Program-made: the position numbers and the translations under genes
Notes under the pieces: generated by a model
The model's input: the letters and a program-made list of their open reading frames with translations, nothing else
Told to the model about the DNA's origin: nothing
The model's database searches: none
Part shown: piece after piece, positions 50,783 to 60,333 of the stretch
Position numbering within the stretch: position 1 is the first letter of the stretch
How the letters are laid out: each line of letters opens with the position of its first letter
Source: Pseudomonas spelaei
GTDB taxonomy: Bacteria > Pseudomonadota > Gammaproteobacteria > Pseudomonadales > Pseudomonadaceae
NCBI RefSeq assembly: GCF_009724245.1
Contig: NZ_WNNK01000002.1
Location: forward strand, 248,001 to 312,000
Direction: 5' to 3'
DNA: 64,000 bases

Positions 50783-53214
50783 CAGAACTCCAGGGTGCTC
50801 GAGACCGACACCTGCCGTGCATCGCCAATCGATACAAAGGACGTGCTGACGGCGGAGGTGTAATAGGTGCGGTCGAACAGGTTTTTCACGTTGAGCTGGA
50901 ACTTGACCTTCTGCCCGTCAACCTTGGTGTCGTAGGTGGCAAACACATCGGCCACGGTGTAACCCGGCAGCTCGAAGCTGTTGGCGGCATCACCCGCACG
51001 CTCACCGACGTAGCGCGCACCGGCGCCGACGCGCAATTGGTCGCCACCGACAATGCTGCCGAAGTCATAGACGGCCGACAGCGAAGCGGTGTTCTTCGCC
51101 ACGTTCTGCAGGCGGTTGCCCTGGTATTTCGGGTCTTGGGTGACTTCGGCATCGGTATACGCATAGCTGCCGATCAGGCTCCATTGATCGGTCAATTGGC
51201 CGCTCACATCAAGTTCCAGGCCACGGGAACGTACCTGGCCGGCAACGCTGTACACCGAGGTCAAACCGTCGCCGACGGACACCAAAACATTGCGTTTTTC
51301 GATATCAAACACCGCCGCACTGGCAGTGATGCGCCCAGGAATGTCCAGCTTGCCTCCCAATTCCCAGGACTTGGACTGTTCCGGCTCAAGGCTGCCGTCC
51401 AGCACGCTCTTGTTGGCCAGCGGCGCGATGGTCGAATTGGGTTTGAATGACTCGGTATAGCTGCCGTAGAACGACAACTCATCGGTGTAGCGGTACACCA
51501 AGCCAACCCGCGGCACCCACTTCTGGCCATTGTTGTCGGTATTGGCGGTGAACGGCACGCCTTTGCCGGCGTACTGGTCATATTTCTGGAAGCGTGCGCC
51601 GCCCACCAGGATCCACTGGTCGGTCAGGTGAATGGCGTCCTGGAAGAACAACGAGTCACTGCGCAGCAAGTCGGTCTGGTTGCTGTCCGGAGCGCTGACG
51701 GTGGTGCCGGCCACTTCCCGGCCATACACCGGGTCGATGTAGCTGAAAACGCTGCGGCTGGCCTGGCGGATCAGGTCGGCGCGGTAGATCTTGCGGTACT
51801 CGTCATCCAGGCCGAACACCAGGTCATGGCGCATGCCGAACACATTCACCTTGCCTTGAAGGCTGGCGGTCGTGAAACGGTCGGTCGTCAGTGCGCCCTG
51901 GGTGCCGTCCATGCTGCGGGTCAGGGTGCCATTGGCGTTGACCTTGCTCACACGCACCTGGCTGGCGTCGTAGGTTTCACGGTTCCAGCTGTAGCCGAAG
52001 TGGGCTTTCCAGTCATCGTTCAGGTCGTGATCGGCTTCGAAGCGATACAGGTCGGAGCGGCCTTCCATATTATTGAAAGGCTCATCCAGGCGGTGGGTGG
52101 CCGGGATGTCCAGCGGGTGGTTGGTCTTCGGGTCGATGGCGGTGCCACGGTCGAAGGGTGAGAGAAACTCCCGGTGTTCATACGCGAACAACAGCTTGGT
52201 GTTCTCGCCATACCAGGCCAGGGACGGCGCGATCAGGCTTTCACGGTAGGTGCCGAAGTTGCGCCAGTAATCTTCATCTTCATGGTCGACAATCAGGCGG
52301 TATGCCAGGCCCGAATCACCGATGGGGCCGGTGGTATCGAGGTTGCCGCCGCTGCCGTTCTTGCCGCTGCCGAAGGTCGAGCCGCGCACGGTCAGGGCCG
52401 TGGACTGGGTCAATTCCGGCTTTTTGCTGACGATATTGACCACACCGCCCGGGTCCTGGATACCGTACAACAACGACGCGGGGCCCTTGAGCACTTCGAC
52501 CCGCTCCGCCGTGGAGTTCAGCGCCCTGCCCTGCACCACCGGCATGCCGTCGCGCATGATCGAACCGTTACGGTTGTCGCCAAAACCCCGCAGCATCACG
52601 GCGTCCTGGGTACTGCCGAGGGTGTTGGCTTGAGTGATACCGCTGACGTTGGCCAAGGCATCGTCAAGATTACGCGGCACCTGATCGCGAATGACCTGAG
52701 CCGGTACCACGTTGACGGTTTGCGGGGTTTCCAACAACAAGCCCTGGGAGCGCATCACCGAACTGGTGGGCGGTGGCTGATAGCTGGTGGTTTCCTCGGA
52801 TTGGCCCAGGCCACTGATGGTGGTGGCGCCCAGGTTCACCGCACCTTCAGTGGGTTGCGGCTCCAGGGCCAGGGTACGGGCATCGATCTGGCGGAAGGTA
52901 AAACCGGAATTGCCGAGTAAATGCTGCATGGCCTGGGCCGCGCTCATCCGCCCATTGACCGCCGGGGCCTTGAGGCCATAAGGCGCTTCATCGGTGTAGA
53001 CCACGCTGATCCCGGTGACCCGGCTGAAATCGCTCAACGCCTGAGGCAACGGCTTGGCTGCCAGGGCAAAGCTGAACACGGCGCTTTGCTGCTCCGACTC
53101 CGCCGCCCGCGCCACCGACAGGGGCAACAACGCCAGCCCCGATACCACCATCACCGAGGCTCCCAGCCAATGCTTAACCAAACCACCTGCCGCCGACTTT
53201 GCCCTGGACTTCAT
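50782..53214 (-). CDS. TonB-dependent siderophore receptor with STN signalling domain
   Basis: The ATG at 53214 is chosen (810 residues): a Fur-like palindrome lies just upstream of it, while the TTG at 53268 would fall on the far side. A signal peptide (to about residue 37) is followed by an STN domain (about 46-115; FALAAKPLPQALSDFSRVTG), a plug (VMLRGFGDNRNGSIMRDGMP) and a beta-barrel ending in Phe (VSVSSTLEF). Known: receptors with STN signal through a FecR-type anti-sigma factor. It resembles ferrioxamine/pyoverdine-type receptors. The exact ligand is unknown. Confidence 0.92.
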   Translation of the reverse strand: MKSRAKSAAGGLVKHWLGASVMVVSGLALLPLSVARAAESEQQSAVFSFALAAKPLPQALSDFSRVTGISVVYTDEAPYGLKAPAVNGRMSAAQAMQHLLGNSGFTFRQIDARTLALEPQPTEGAVNLGATTISGLGQSEETTSYQPPPTSSVMRSQGLLLETPQTVNVVPAQVIRDQVPRNLDDALANVSGITQANTLGSTQDAVMLRGFGDNRNGSIMRDGMPVVQGRALNSTAERVEVLKGPASLLYGIQDPGGVVNIVSKKPELTQSTALTVRGSTFGSGKNGSGGNLDTTGPIGDSGLAYRLIVDHEDEDYWRNFGTYRESLIAPSLAWYGENTKLLFAYEHREFLSPFDRGTAIDPKTNHPLDIPATHRLDEPFNNMEGRSDLYRFEADHDLNDDWKAHFGYSWNRETYDASQVRVSKVNANGTLTRSMDGTQGALTTDRFTTASLQGKVNVFGMRHDLVFGLDDEYRKIYRADLIRQASRSVFSYIDPVYGREVAGTTVSAPDSNQTDLLRSDSLFFQDAIHLTDQWILVGGARFQKYDQYAGKGVPFTANTDNNGQKWVPRVGLVYRYTDELSFYGSYTESFKPNSTIAPLANKSVLDGSLEPEQSKSWELGGKLDIPGRITASAAVFDIEKRNVLVSVGDGLTSVYSVAGQVRSRGLELDVSGQLTDQWSLIGSYAYTDAEVTQDPKYQGNRLQNVAKNTASLSAVYDFGSIVGGDQLRVGAGARYVGERAGDAANSFELPGYTVADVFATYDTKVDGQKVKFQLNVKNLFDRTYYTSAVSTSFVSIGDARQVSVSSTLEF

Positions 53215-53241
53215 GCTTGAGAACCCGTGTAGAGAAGCGCT

Positions 53242-53261
53242 GTTAATGCGAATTAATCGCA
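53242..53261. promoter_or_regulatory. Fur-like operator of the STN receptor
   Basis: TTAATGCGAATTAATCGCA contains the palindrome TGCGA-ATTAA-TCGCA (53247-53261), with about 12 of 19 matches to the Fur consensus. It lies about 30 bases upstream of the receptor start at 53214. Confidence 0.5.
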
Positions 53262-53348
53262 GTTTCAAGCACTACACGGATGAGGGGTGGGTTTACCTCA
53301 TGGGAAACTGAAAATATTTTTCAGAACCGCTGATAAGGAGGCCGTTCA

Positions 53349-53376
53349 TGTAGGAGCGAGCTTGCTCGCTCCTACA
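53349..53376. terminator. REP-like hairpin after the second TonB receptor
   Basis: TGTAGGAGCGAGC (53349-53361) and GCTCGCTCCTACA (53364-53376) form a perfect 13-bp stem, 7 bases after the stop of the receptor at 53384. It is a short REP unit and may end transcription. Confidence 0.7.
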
Positions 53377-53383
53377 ATAGTGC

Positions 53384-55624
53384 TTAGAAATTGGCTTCCA
53401 GAGAAACCATCGCTGTACGCTCCTCACCCACGTTGTAAAACGCCGTGCTCGCCGCCAGGCCGTTGACCGGCGCCGAGTTGAACGACACGGTGCGCGCCGA
53501 GCTCAGGTATTCCTTGTCGAACACGTTGAGCATCGAGAAACGCAAGGTCGCCGACTTGATGACTTTTTTGTCCACCGGCAGGTAGATACCGGCGTTGAGG
53601 TCAAACACCGTGCGGCCTTCGATTTTCTCGTTGTTGGTCAAGTCGCCATAAAAGCTGCCGACGTACTTGCCCGCAATGTTGCCGTAGAACCGCGCATCGT
53701 CATAACCGAAGACCAGGTTGAACATGTTTTCCGGCACGTTGGCCAACTGCTTGCCCGAGGTCGGCAACAGCACGTTCTTGCTGACGAAGTCGTCTTGCTG
53801 CTCGGACTTGGTGTAGGTGTAGGACGCGTAGTAGTTGAAGTTGTGCGGCAGCAGGCCGCTCCACTCCAGCTCCAGGCCCTTGTTGGTCACGTCGCCGACG
53901 TTGGCCATCACGAAGTCACCGTTGAGGTCGGTGGTCGACAGTTGACGGTCCTTGAAGGTGATGTAGAACAGGGTTGCGTTCAGCGCCATCTTCTCTTCGG
54001 TGTAGCGCCAGCCCAGTTCCTGGTTCCAGCTCAACTCGGGGCTGAGGCTTAATGAATCACCCTTGTTGTACAGCACGTAGTTCGGCGGCGTCCGCATGTT
54101 GCGCGTGACGTTGTAGAACGCCTGGTTACTCTCATCGACCTGGTACTTGGCGCTGAAGTTGGGCAGGAACTGGTGGTAGCGGGCGTTACGTTTTTCCGCC
54201 TTGTCGTACAGGCTGCCCAGGTTGTTGCCGTCACGCTCGACATACTGGTAAGCCACACCGCCGACAAAACTCAAGTCCGGCGTTGCTTGCCAGCTGTCCT
54301 GGACCCAGAGCTTCTGCGACGGCGTCTCGGTGTAGTAGTGGCGGCCCTGGACGGTCGCGCCGTTCTTGTCGACCACCTGATTGCCACTGTTGTAGTCACC
54401 CCACACGTCGTTGGGTGCGCCTTCACTGTTGATCCCGATAAACGGCTGGGTCTGGCGCTGGCGTGCGCGTTCGTACCAGTAGCCGTAGTCCAGGCTGTGC
54501 TCTTCGTTGATGTCCCATTTCATTTTGGCGGTGACGCCAGGGCGCCAGGTCTCGGTCCACGATGGGCGGTAATAGTTAGCCGATCGCAGGTTACTCAGGT
54601 CGTAGTTGCCGGCCTTGTCGGAGTTCGGCCCCAGGTTGGAGGCGGTCTGGCCGCTGAAGCTGCCGCCGCTGGCCCAGTAGTAATACGGCGTGACGGTCAG
54701 GGACAGGTTGTCACGCAGTTGCCAGCGCTGGTTGAGCGTCGCGTTGACGCTTTCAAACGGGTTGCGGTTGAGCTTGTAGGACGATGACAGCAAGCCGCCC
54801 TTGTAGACCGGTGTTTCAGCATAGTCCAGCTTCCGTCCCTGCTGCTGGAACTGCGCCTTGCTCAAGCTGCTGTAATTGTAGTTTTCCTGCTTGTTGTATT
54901 TCACAGTAGCCAGGGTGGAATTGCCGTTGTCATCTTCGAACAGGCCGCTCCACTCAACCTTGTTACTGCGCATGGTGCCCTCGCCACGCCACTTGTCACC
55001 TTCAAGATGGGACGCCGAAAGCCAGGACTTGAACCCACCCATCTCACCGGTGTTGATCCGCGCGAAAGTCTTGCGCAGGGCATTGGCGCCGACGATCTGT
55101 TTGACGAAAACCCCGGACTCCTTGGTCGGCCTAACGGTGATCATGCCGATGTTGCCACCGCTGGAACCGATGTGCGGACCGTCTGCCTCCGAAGAACCCT
55201 GGGTGACAAACACTTCTGCCAGGTTTTCCGGGTCGCCAAACTGGTTTGAATAAACGTTGTAGTTGCCGGAGTCGTTGATCGGCACACCGTCCATGGAAAC
55301 CCCGACCTGATCGGAGTTCATGCCACGCATGGTGAAGTTGGTGCCGCTGGTACCGCTGGCGTCATCACTGGAAACGTTGATGCCCGGCGTGTATTTGAGT
55401 TTGTCGATGGCGTTGGCCGTGGCCGACATTTCGTCCATGGCTTCCTTGGTCACCGTCGACCGGGCCTTGGCGCTTTCTTCCCGGATCATGTGGCCGTTAC
55501 CCAGGGTTTGTTTACCGGCCACATTCACCGAGCCAACGTCTTGGGTGTCGTCCGCCAGAACCAGCGGCGCAAAGCTGCCCAGGCCCGATGCTAAAAGCAG
55601 GGCAGAGAGTGTGTTGATCTTCAC
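53384..55624 (-). CDS. TonB-dependent receptor without STN domain
   Basis: A 746-residue outer-membrane receptor: a signal peptide (to about 24), directly a plug domain (LKYTPGINVSSDDASGTSGT, then RGMNSDQVGVSMDGVPINDS), and a barrel ending MVSLEANF. No N-terminal STN domain is present, although it lies next to fecR and ECF sigma genes whose partners usually carry one. Plug and barrel are complete. Substrate: probably a ferric chelate (inference). Confidence 0.92.
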   Translation of the reverse strand: MKINTLSALLLASGLGSFAPLVLADDTQDVGSVNVAGKQTLGNGHMIREESAKARSTVTKEAMDEMSATANAIDKLKYTPGINVSSDDASGTSGTNFTMRGMNSDQVGVSMDGVPINDSGNYNVYSNQFGDPENLAEVFVTQGSSEADGPHIGSSGGNIGMITVRPTKESGVFVKQIVGANALRKTFARINTGEMGGFKSWLSASHLEGDKWRGEGTMRSNKVEWSGLFEDDNGNSTLATVKYNKQENYNYSSLSKAQFQQQGRKLDYAETPVYKGGLLSSSYKLNRNPFESVNATLNQRWQLRDNLSLTVTPYYYWASGGSFSGQTASNLGPNSDKAGNYDLSNLRSANYYRPSWTETWRPGVTAKMKWDINEEHSLDYGYWYERARQRQTQPFIGINSEGAPNDVWGDYNSGNQVVDKNGATVQGRHYYTETPSQKLWVQDSWQATPDLSFVGGVAYQYVERDGNNLGSLYDKAEKRNARYHQFLPNFSAKYQVDESNQAFYNVTRNMRTPPNYVLYNKGDSLSLSPELSWNQELGWRYTEEKMALNATLFYITFKDRQLSTTDLNGDFVMANVGDVTNKGLELEWSGLLPHNFNYYASYTYTKSEQQDDFVSKNVLLPTSGKQLANVPENMFNLVFGYDDARFYGNIAGKYVGSFYGDLTNNEKIEGRTVFDLNAGIYLPVDKKVIKSATLRFSMLNVFDKEYLSSARTVSFNSAPVNGLAASTAFYNVGEERTAMVSLEANF

Positions 55625-55895
55625 GAGTAGATCCCTTGCTTACATTTTTCTGTTGTAGAGAGGAATTTGCGTCGGGACTGAGCTGACAGATGACGCCAAT
55701 CTTCCTGACCATCCGCTCAGGAATCCGGCGATCATCCGCGCCTCGTGTAACGGTTTGGTGACAGGTCTGGGTGATTGCGATGAAGGTTAGATGAAAAGTC
55801 TGCAGACGCCGTACGGCCTGACCTGTAGCGATAGGCGAAAGAGGAATGCAGGAAAAGTATTGGTGTGCACGGGGTGCCTGCGCGGCAATTGATGT

Positions 55896-56885
55896 CTAAC
55901 GCAACACAATCACACGACCCAGCACGGTGTGCTGCTCGAACCCTAAAACCGCTTGCAAGGCGCTGATGACCGACTGCGGATCCTGGCTCGGAAAGCTGCC
56001 ACTGACGCGGCGGTTGCCGAGCTCGTCATTGAGCAGCAGGATGCGCCCCGGGTAGTAGCGGCGCAGGTCCTGGACCACATCGGCCAGGGGCGCCTTGTAG
56101 TAGTTGAGCCAGCCGTCACGCCAGGCCAGGCGTGATTCGCTGTCGACCGCGTGCAGTTCATCGGCGACGCCGTCGGCGTAGGCCACTTGCTGGCCGGCGG
56201 TGAGAATCTGCTGCTGCCCGCTTTTGGACGGCGTGACGCCAACACGCCCGGACAACACCGTTACCTGGGCGCCCGTCGGTTGCAGGCGCACTTCGAATTG
56301 CGTGCCCAGCACCCGCGCTTCACCACTGCCCGCCTCCACCACAAAGGGTTCGCCGGTGTGGGTCACGCTGAAAAAACCGGCACCACGGCGCAGTTGGATA
56401 TGGCGTTCGCCATGGCTGAAATCCACCGCGATGGCACTGTCGGTATCCAGGGTCACCCTGGATTGATCCGCCAACGTGAAGGTCTTCACCTCCCCCGGCG
56501 CCGTCACGTAATCGGCACCGAACTCGTCGACCCAGCGCGACGGCTGCCAACCGGTGCCGAGGGCCACCATCAACAGCAGGCACGCGGCCATGGCCAAGGC
56601 GCCCGACCAACGCCGTACGCTTGAGCGTTTTGAACGGTCCATCGCCTTCAGGTAGCCCTGCAACGCCACGGCCTCTTCATCCGCGAGCGTGCTCGCCGGC
56701 ACTTCGCTCAATTCCCACACCACCTGGGCCTGCGCGTAGGCACAAGCGTGAGCCGGATCGGCCCGCAACCAACGGCTGAACGTGGCCTGGTCACCGCTGC
56801 TGGGCTGGTCGTGGAGCAGACTCAGCCAGGCCAGCGCGGCCTGTTCCTGTTCGGGCGTCGGGGTGACGCTGGCAGTGGTGATCAC
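55896..56885 (-). CDS. FecR-family anti-sigma / signal transducer
   Basis: A 329-residue inner-membrane protein. The cytoplasmic N-terminal part (WLSLLHDQPSSGDQATFSRW, DUF4880-like) binds the sigma factor. One membrane helix lies near residue 105 (ALAMAACLLLMVALGTGW). The periplasmic FecR domain (DYVTAPGEVKTFTLADQSRV, then GERHIQLRRGAGFFSV) contacts the receptor, and a C-terminal STN-like domain follows. A GTG start overlaps the sigma stop (GTGA). Confidence 0.92.
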   Translation of the reverse strand: MITTASVTPTPEQEQAALAWLSLLHDQPSSGDQATFSRWLRADPAHACAYAQAQVVWELSEVPASTLADEEAVALQGYLKAMDRSKRSSVRRWSGALAMAACLLLMVALGTGWQPSRWVDEFGADYVTAPGEVKTFTLADQSRVTLDTDSAIAVDFSHGERHIQLRRGAGFFSVTHTGEPFVVEAGSGEARVLGTQFEVRLQPTGAQVTVLSGRVGVTPSKSGQQQILTAGQQVAYADGVADELHAVDSESRLAWRDGWLNYYKAPLADVVQDLRRYYPGRILLLNDELGNRRVSGSFPSQDPQSVISALQAVLGFEQHTVLGRVIVLR

Positions 56886-57457
56886 GGTGCTTTCCCTGGC
56901 GAGCGCGGCAATGAAGGTTCCCGAAGGCTGGCCTTGCAGGCTTCGAGGGCACGCATCATATGTTTTTCCACGGCGCTTTGGGACAAGCCCATGGCCTTGG
57001 CGATCTCTACATACTTGCGTCCGTGAATGCGGTTGAGCAAAAAGATCTGCCGCGTACGTTCAGGCAAGCTGCGCAAGGCGGCTTCTACATGACGCAAGTC
57101 GTTGCCGGCTTCCAGTGCAGCCTGGGGTTCACAACTCTGGTTATGCTGTTGCTCCGGCAACCAGCCTTCGTTGCTGCGCACCCGCGCGCCTTCGCTGCGC
57201 AGGTGGTCGATGGCGATATTGCCGGCGCAACGCAGCAGGTAGGTGCTGAGTTCTTCGACCTGTACCAGTGGCCGGCGCCAGAAGCGCAGGAACAAGTCCT
57301 GCACCAGATCCGCCGCCGTCGCCCGGCAACCCACGCGACGGCTGACCAGCGCTTCCATCTGCGAACGCTGGGACAAAAACACTTGCAGAAAATGCGCACG
57401 TCCACCCGCCGATTCAGCGTGTTGGCGATTCTGGGATTCAGGTGGCGTGGTAATCAT
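56882..57457 (-). CDS. ECF sigma factor (FecI-like)
   Basis: The ATG at 57457 gives 191 residues. Region 2 is ATAADLVQDLFLRFWRRP with the -10 contacts near AIDHLRSEGAR; region 4 is LRSLPERTRQIFLLNRIHGR followed by MGLSQSAVEKHMMRALEACK. Known: it directs transcription of iron-uptake receptor genes when released by its FecR partner, encoded immediately downstream. It lies 10 bases after the DUF3325 gene, so it is probably in one operon from DUF3649 onward. Confidence 0.93.
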   Translation of the reverse strand: MITTPPESQNRQHAESAGGRAHFLQVFLSQRSQMEALVSRRVGCRATAADLVQDLFLRFWRRPLVQVEELSTYLLRCAGNIAIDHLRSEGARVRSNEGWLPEQQHNQSCEPQAALEAGNDLRHVEAALRSLPERTRQIFLLNRIHGRKYVEIAKAMGLSQSAVEKHMMRALEACKASLREPSLPRSPGKAP

Positions 57458-57467
57458 CAAGGCCTGC

Positions 57468-57794
57468 TCACAGTGCCGCGAACGCCGCAACCGGGCTGGC
57501 CAGCAGGCTGACGCCCGCCAGGATCAAGGCCAACCTTGGCCGGTATGGCAACAGCAACACCAGCAGCAAAGCGCTGCACATCAGCACCGCGCACCACTCC
57601 ACCAGGCCCTGGCTCCAACCGATAACGCGCACCGCTGGCCAGATCGACACGATCAGTAGCAACCACCCCCCAAGACGCAAGACCAGTCGCCGTTTCGGCG
57701 AGGGTTTGCTGTGCAGTAACTCGCCATGGTGGCGGTCGGTGGACAGGCACAACGCGGTGAATCCGAGGTAACACAACAGCAGCGCCAGCAGCAT
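57468..57794 (-). CDS. DUF3325-family membrane protein
   Basis: A 108-residue protein with three or four membrane helices (LLALLLCYLGFTALCLSTDR, then RLGGWLLLIVSIWPAVRVIG), matching the DUF3325 proteins found after PepSY proteins in siderophore clusters. Its start overlaps the PepSY stop by one base. Function unknown; probably an accessory to ferric-chelate reduction. Confidence 0.82.
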   Translation of the reverse strand: MLLALLLCYLGFTALCLSTDRHHGELLHSKPSPKRRLVLRLGGWLLLIVSIWPAVRVIGWSQGLVEWCAVLMCSALLLVLLLPYRPRLALILAGVSLLASPVAAFAAL

Positions 57795-59365
57795 CAGTTC
57801 ACCTCGCCCTTGAGATGCATCGCTCGAACGCGTTCAGCGTTGGGTTGCGCCACAACGCGATGCTGCATCTTCCACGCAGCCCAGGCGAGGAACACACCGC
57901 TGCCCAGGCAAGTCAGGTCGAAGCCCGCCATCGCCCAGTCGCCCTGAACCAGCGACACCCCAAGGTGCTGGGAAGTGGTCAAGGCGTTAAGCAGCGGCAC
58001 GCTGATAAACAGCAATGCACCCAGGCTCAGTTGCTCAACCCACCCCTGGCGACCGCGCCTTACCATGGCGTGCAGCACGGTCAGGCCCCAGGCAATAAAG
58101 AAGCTCTGCACTTCCCAATTAGAGCGTTCGGCAAACCCGACCGGCAGCAGCCGATTAGCCCAGAAGAACGCGCCGATAGCGATCATCAACCCGGACATGC
58201 TGGCGATGTTCAGCACTTCCACCAGCCGCAACTCGAAGGGCATGACACCGGTTTTGGCATGCTTGAGCTGACGCTTGCCCAGCCAGATCACCAGCCCGGT
58301 GCCGATCATCGCCGTGCCCGCCAGGCCACAAATGAAATACAACCAACGCAACACCGGGCCGGCGAAGTGCCCCATGTGCAAGCCATAAAAACTGCCACTG
58401 ATGGCCATGGGCAGGGACTGTTCGGTGCTGACCCGCACCACTTCACCACTGGCGCCGTTAAACGATACGACGCTGCCAAAGTCATGCACCACTCGGTCGG
58501 AACCGGCGCGGATCACATTGACTGAAGCGTTCACATCCCCGGGATTGTTCACCACCAACCGTTCGACGTGACCGCCGCCCCATTGTTTGCGTGCTTCGTC
58601 ATACATCGGGCCCAGCGCCAGCAACGGCGCTGGCTGACCCAAGGCGGGCGCATTATTGGTGGCCGGGAACAGGTCATCGAAGAACGCGTCGGTACTGCCA
58701 TAGGAGGCCACGATGGTTGCCGGCATCACCATGCTCATGAAAATCACCAGGCTGCTGTAGGTGATCATCAAATGAAACGGCAGCACCAGCACCCCCACCG
58801 CGTTATGTCCATCGAGCCAGGAGCGCTGGCCCTTGCGCGGGCGAAAGGTGAAGAAGTCCTTGAAGATTTTCTTGTGGGTGATGATCCCGGTGATCAACGC
58901 GATAAACATCACCATCGCCGCCATGGTCGACAGCCAGCGGCCCCACGGGTAAGGCATTTGCAGTTGGAAGTGGAAGCGGTAGAAGAACTCGCCGCCCATG
59001 CTTTCCCGGGCCTGGACCTCACTGCCGGCGAGTGAGTCGAGGCGTTTGCGGATGAAATTGCCGCGTTTACCGGGGTCGACCTTGTCTTGCCACATCACCG
59101 ACAGGCCTGGCTGGCGGCTGTCAGGCAAGGTGATAAACCAGCGCGCGGCATGGGGCGCCTGTTGTTGCAAATAGGTCTGGGCCATCGCCAGGCTGCGGGC
59201 GTTGTCCAGAGGATGGGCTTGCACCTCGGGCTGCATCCAGTGGGTAATTTCATCCTTGAAATAGGACAAGGTGCCCGTCAGGAAAATCGCGAACAGCAGC
59301 CAGCCGAAGATCAGCCCAACCCAGGTGTGCAACCAGGCCATGGCCTGACGGAAACCCTCTTTCAT
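57794..59365 (-). CDS. PepSY-associated membrane protein, likely ferric-siderophore reductase
   Basis: The ATG at 59365 gives 523 residues and overlaps the DUF3649 stop by four bases (ATGA). Helices: near residue 20 (WVGLIFGWLLFAIFLTGTLS), 150, 205, 340, 380 and beyond. PepSY segments flank the periplasmic parts. Conserved His residues (QAMAWLHTWVG and GHNAVGVLVLPFHL) could bind haem. Known: FoxB/FiuB-like relatives reduce iron from siderophores at the inner membrane. Confidence 0.88.
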   Translation of the reverse strand: MKEGFRQAMAWLHTWVGLIFGWLLFAIFLTGTLSYFKDEITHWMQPEVQAHPLDNARSLAMAQTYLQQQAPHAARWFITLPDSRQPGLSVMWQDKVDPGKRGNFIRKRLDSLAGSEVQARESMGGEFFYRFHFQLQMPYPWGRWLSTMAAMVMFIALITGIITHKKIFKDFFTFRPRKGQRSWLDGHNAVGVLVLPFHLMITYSSLVIFMSMVMPATIVASYGSTDAFFDDLFPATNNAPALGQPAPLLALGPMYDEARKQWGGGHVERLVVNNPGDVNASVNVIRAGSDRVVHDFGSVVSFNGASGEVVRVSTEQSLPMAISGSFYGLHMGHFAGPVLRWLYFICGLAGTAMIGTGLVIWLGKRQLKHAKTGVMPFELRLVEVLNIASMSGLMIAIGAFFWANRLLPVGFAERSNWEVQSFFIAWGLTVLHAMVRRGRQGWVEQLSLGALLFISVPLLNALTTSQHLGVSLVQGDWAMAGFDLTCLGSGVFLAWAAWKMQHRVVAQPNAERVRAMHLKGEVN

Positions 59366-59664
59366 GGCCGGGCCATCCAGTAGCTGACACCCGCCAGCGT
59401 CGCCAATACCGCACCGGGTACCAGGATGCCAAACCAGGCACGCCAGGCACTGCGGCAGGCGAAACACCAGATCACCGCCAGCAGGTAGAACACAAAGGCA
59501 CTCATCATCGCGCTGACCACCGCATCAGCCCGTGAGATGGGCAGCCAGAAGGCCATACAGACACTGGCCAGGGATGCCAGCAGGTAGCCGCCGAAGACAG
59601 CCGCCAACGCGCGCGACGTCACGGCGAGACGGTAGGAGACGGGAAGTGAGGCCTTACGTTTCAT
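59362..59664 (-). CDS. DUF3649-family membrane protein
   Basis: The ATG at 59664 gives 100 residues with three helices (ALAAVFGGYLLASLASVCMA, then MMSAFVFYLLAVIWCFAC). It matches the DUF3649 proteins that start DUF3649-PepSY-DUF3325 iron operons. A Fur-like box lies about 32 bases upstream. Function unknown. Confidence 0.82.
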   Translation of the reverse strand: MKRKASLPVSYRLAVTSRALAAVFGGYLLASLASVCMAFWLPISRADAVVSAMMSAFVFYLLAVIWCFACRSAWRAWFGILVPGAVLATLAGVSYWMARP

Positions 59665-59695
59665 GCGGGCAACGCCTGATTTATCAGGGCGCAAT

Positions 59696-59714
59696 ATTAA
59701 TGATAAATATTCTC
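59696..59714. promoter_or_regulatory. Fur box between the two divergent iron clusters
   Basis: The 19-mer ATTAATGATAAATATTCTC matches the Fur consensus at about 14 positions. It lies between the start of the DUF3649 operon (59664) and fecI (59845), so it probably represses both when iron is plentiful. Confidence 0.75.
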
Positions 59715-59844
59715 ATAAGCAAAAGAGAACGGATGCATTCGCATTCCATCGGTCTGTCACTGATTGCCGAATGCCATTCGCCACCACTACAATGCGAACA
59801 ATTCTTGTTCTCTAAAGCATGCAGATGCTGCCGGAGTATCCACG

Positions 59845-60333
59845 TTGCGGCCGTCCACTACCGTCGAAGTCCTCTACCACGACCATCACAACTGGCTTAC
59901 CGGCTGGTTGCGACGTAAGCTCGGCTGCCCGGACAGTGCCGCCGACCTGGCCCAGGACACGTTCATCAAAGTGCTGACGGCACCGCAAACACCGACACTC
60001 ATCGAGCCCCGCGCGTTCCTCACCACCATTGCCAAGCGCGTGCTGTTCAACCATTTCCGCCGTCGCGACCTGGAGCGCGCCTACCTCGACGCCCTGGCGC
60101 AAATGCCGGAATGCGTGGCGCCCTCGGAAGAAGACCGGGCGATCATCCTGCAAACCCTGATTGAGCTTGATCAATTGCTGGACGGCTTGCCCACGGTGGT
60201 CAAGCGCGCCTTCCTGCTGGCCCAGCTCGACGGTTTGACCTACGCGCAAATCGGCGCCGAACTGAAAATCTCCATCGCCACCGTCAAACGTCATCTGAAC
60301 AAGGCAGCCCTGCGCTGTTACTTCGCCCTATGA
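59845..60333 (+). CDS. fecI: ECF sigma factor FecI
   Basis: The TTG at 59845 has GGAG 8 bases upstream and gives the usual FecI length (162 residues); an in-frame TTG at 59764 gives an unusual N-terminal tail. Region 2: HHNWLTGWLRRKLGCPDSAA, then QDTFIKVL. Region 4: LDGLPTVVKRAFLLAQLDGL, then LKISIATVKRHLNKA. It is followed by fecR (four-base overlap, ATGA) and fecA. Known: it activates fecA transcription in response to ferric citrate. Confidence 0.92.
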   Translation: MRPSTTVEVLYHDHHNWLTGWLRRKLGCPDSAADLAQDTFIKVLTAPQTPTLIEPRAFLTTIAKRVLFNHFRRRDLERAYLDALAQMPECVAPSEEDRAIILQTLIELDQLLDGLPTVVKRAFLLAQLDGLTYAQIGAELKISIATVKRHLNKAALRCYFAL

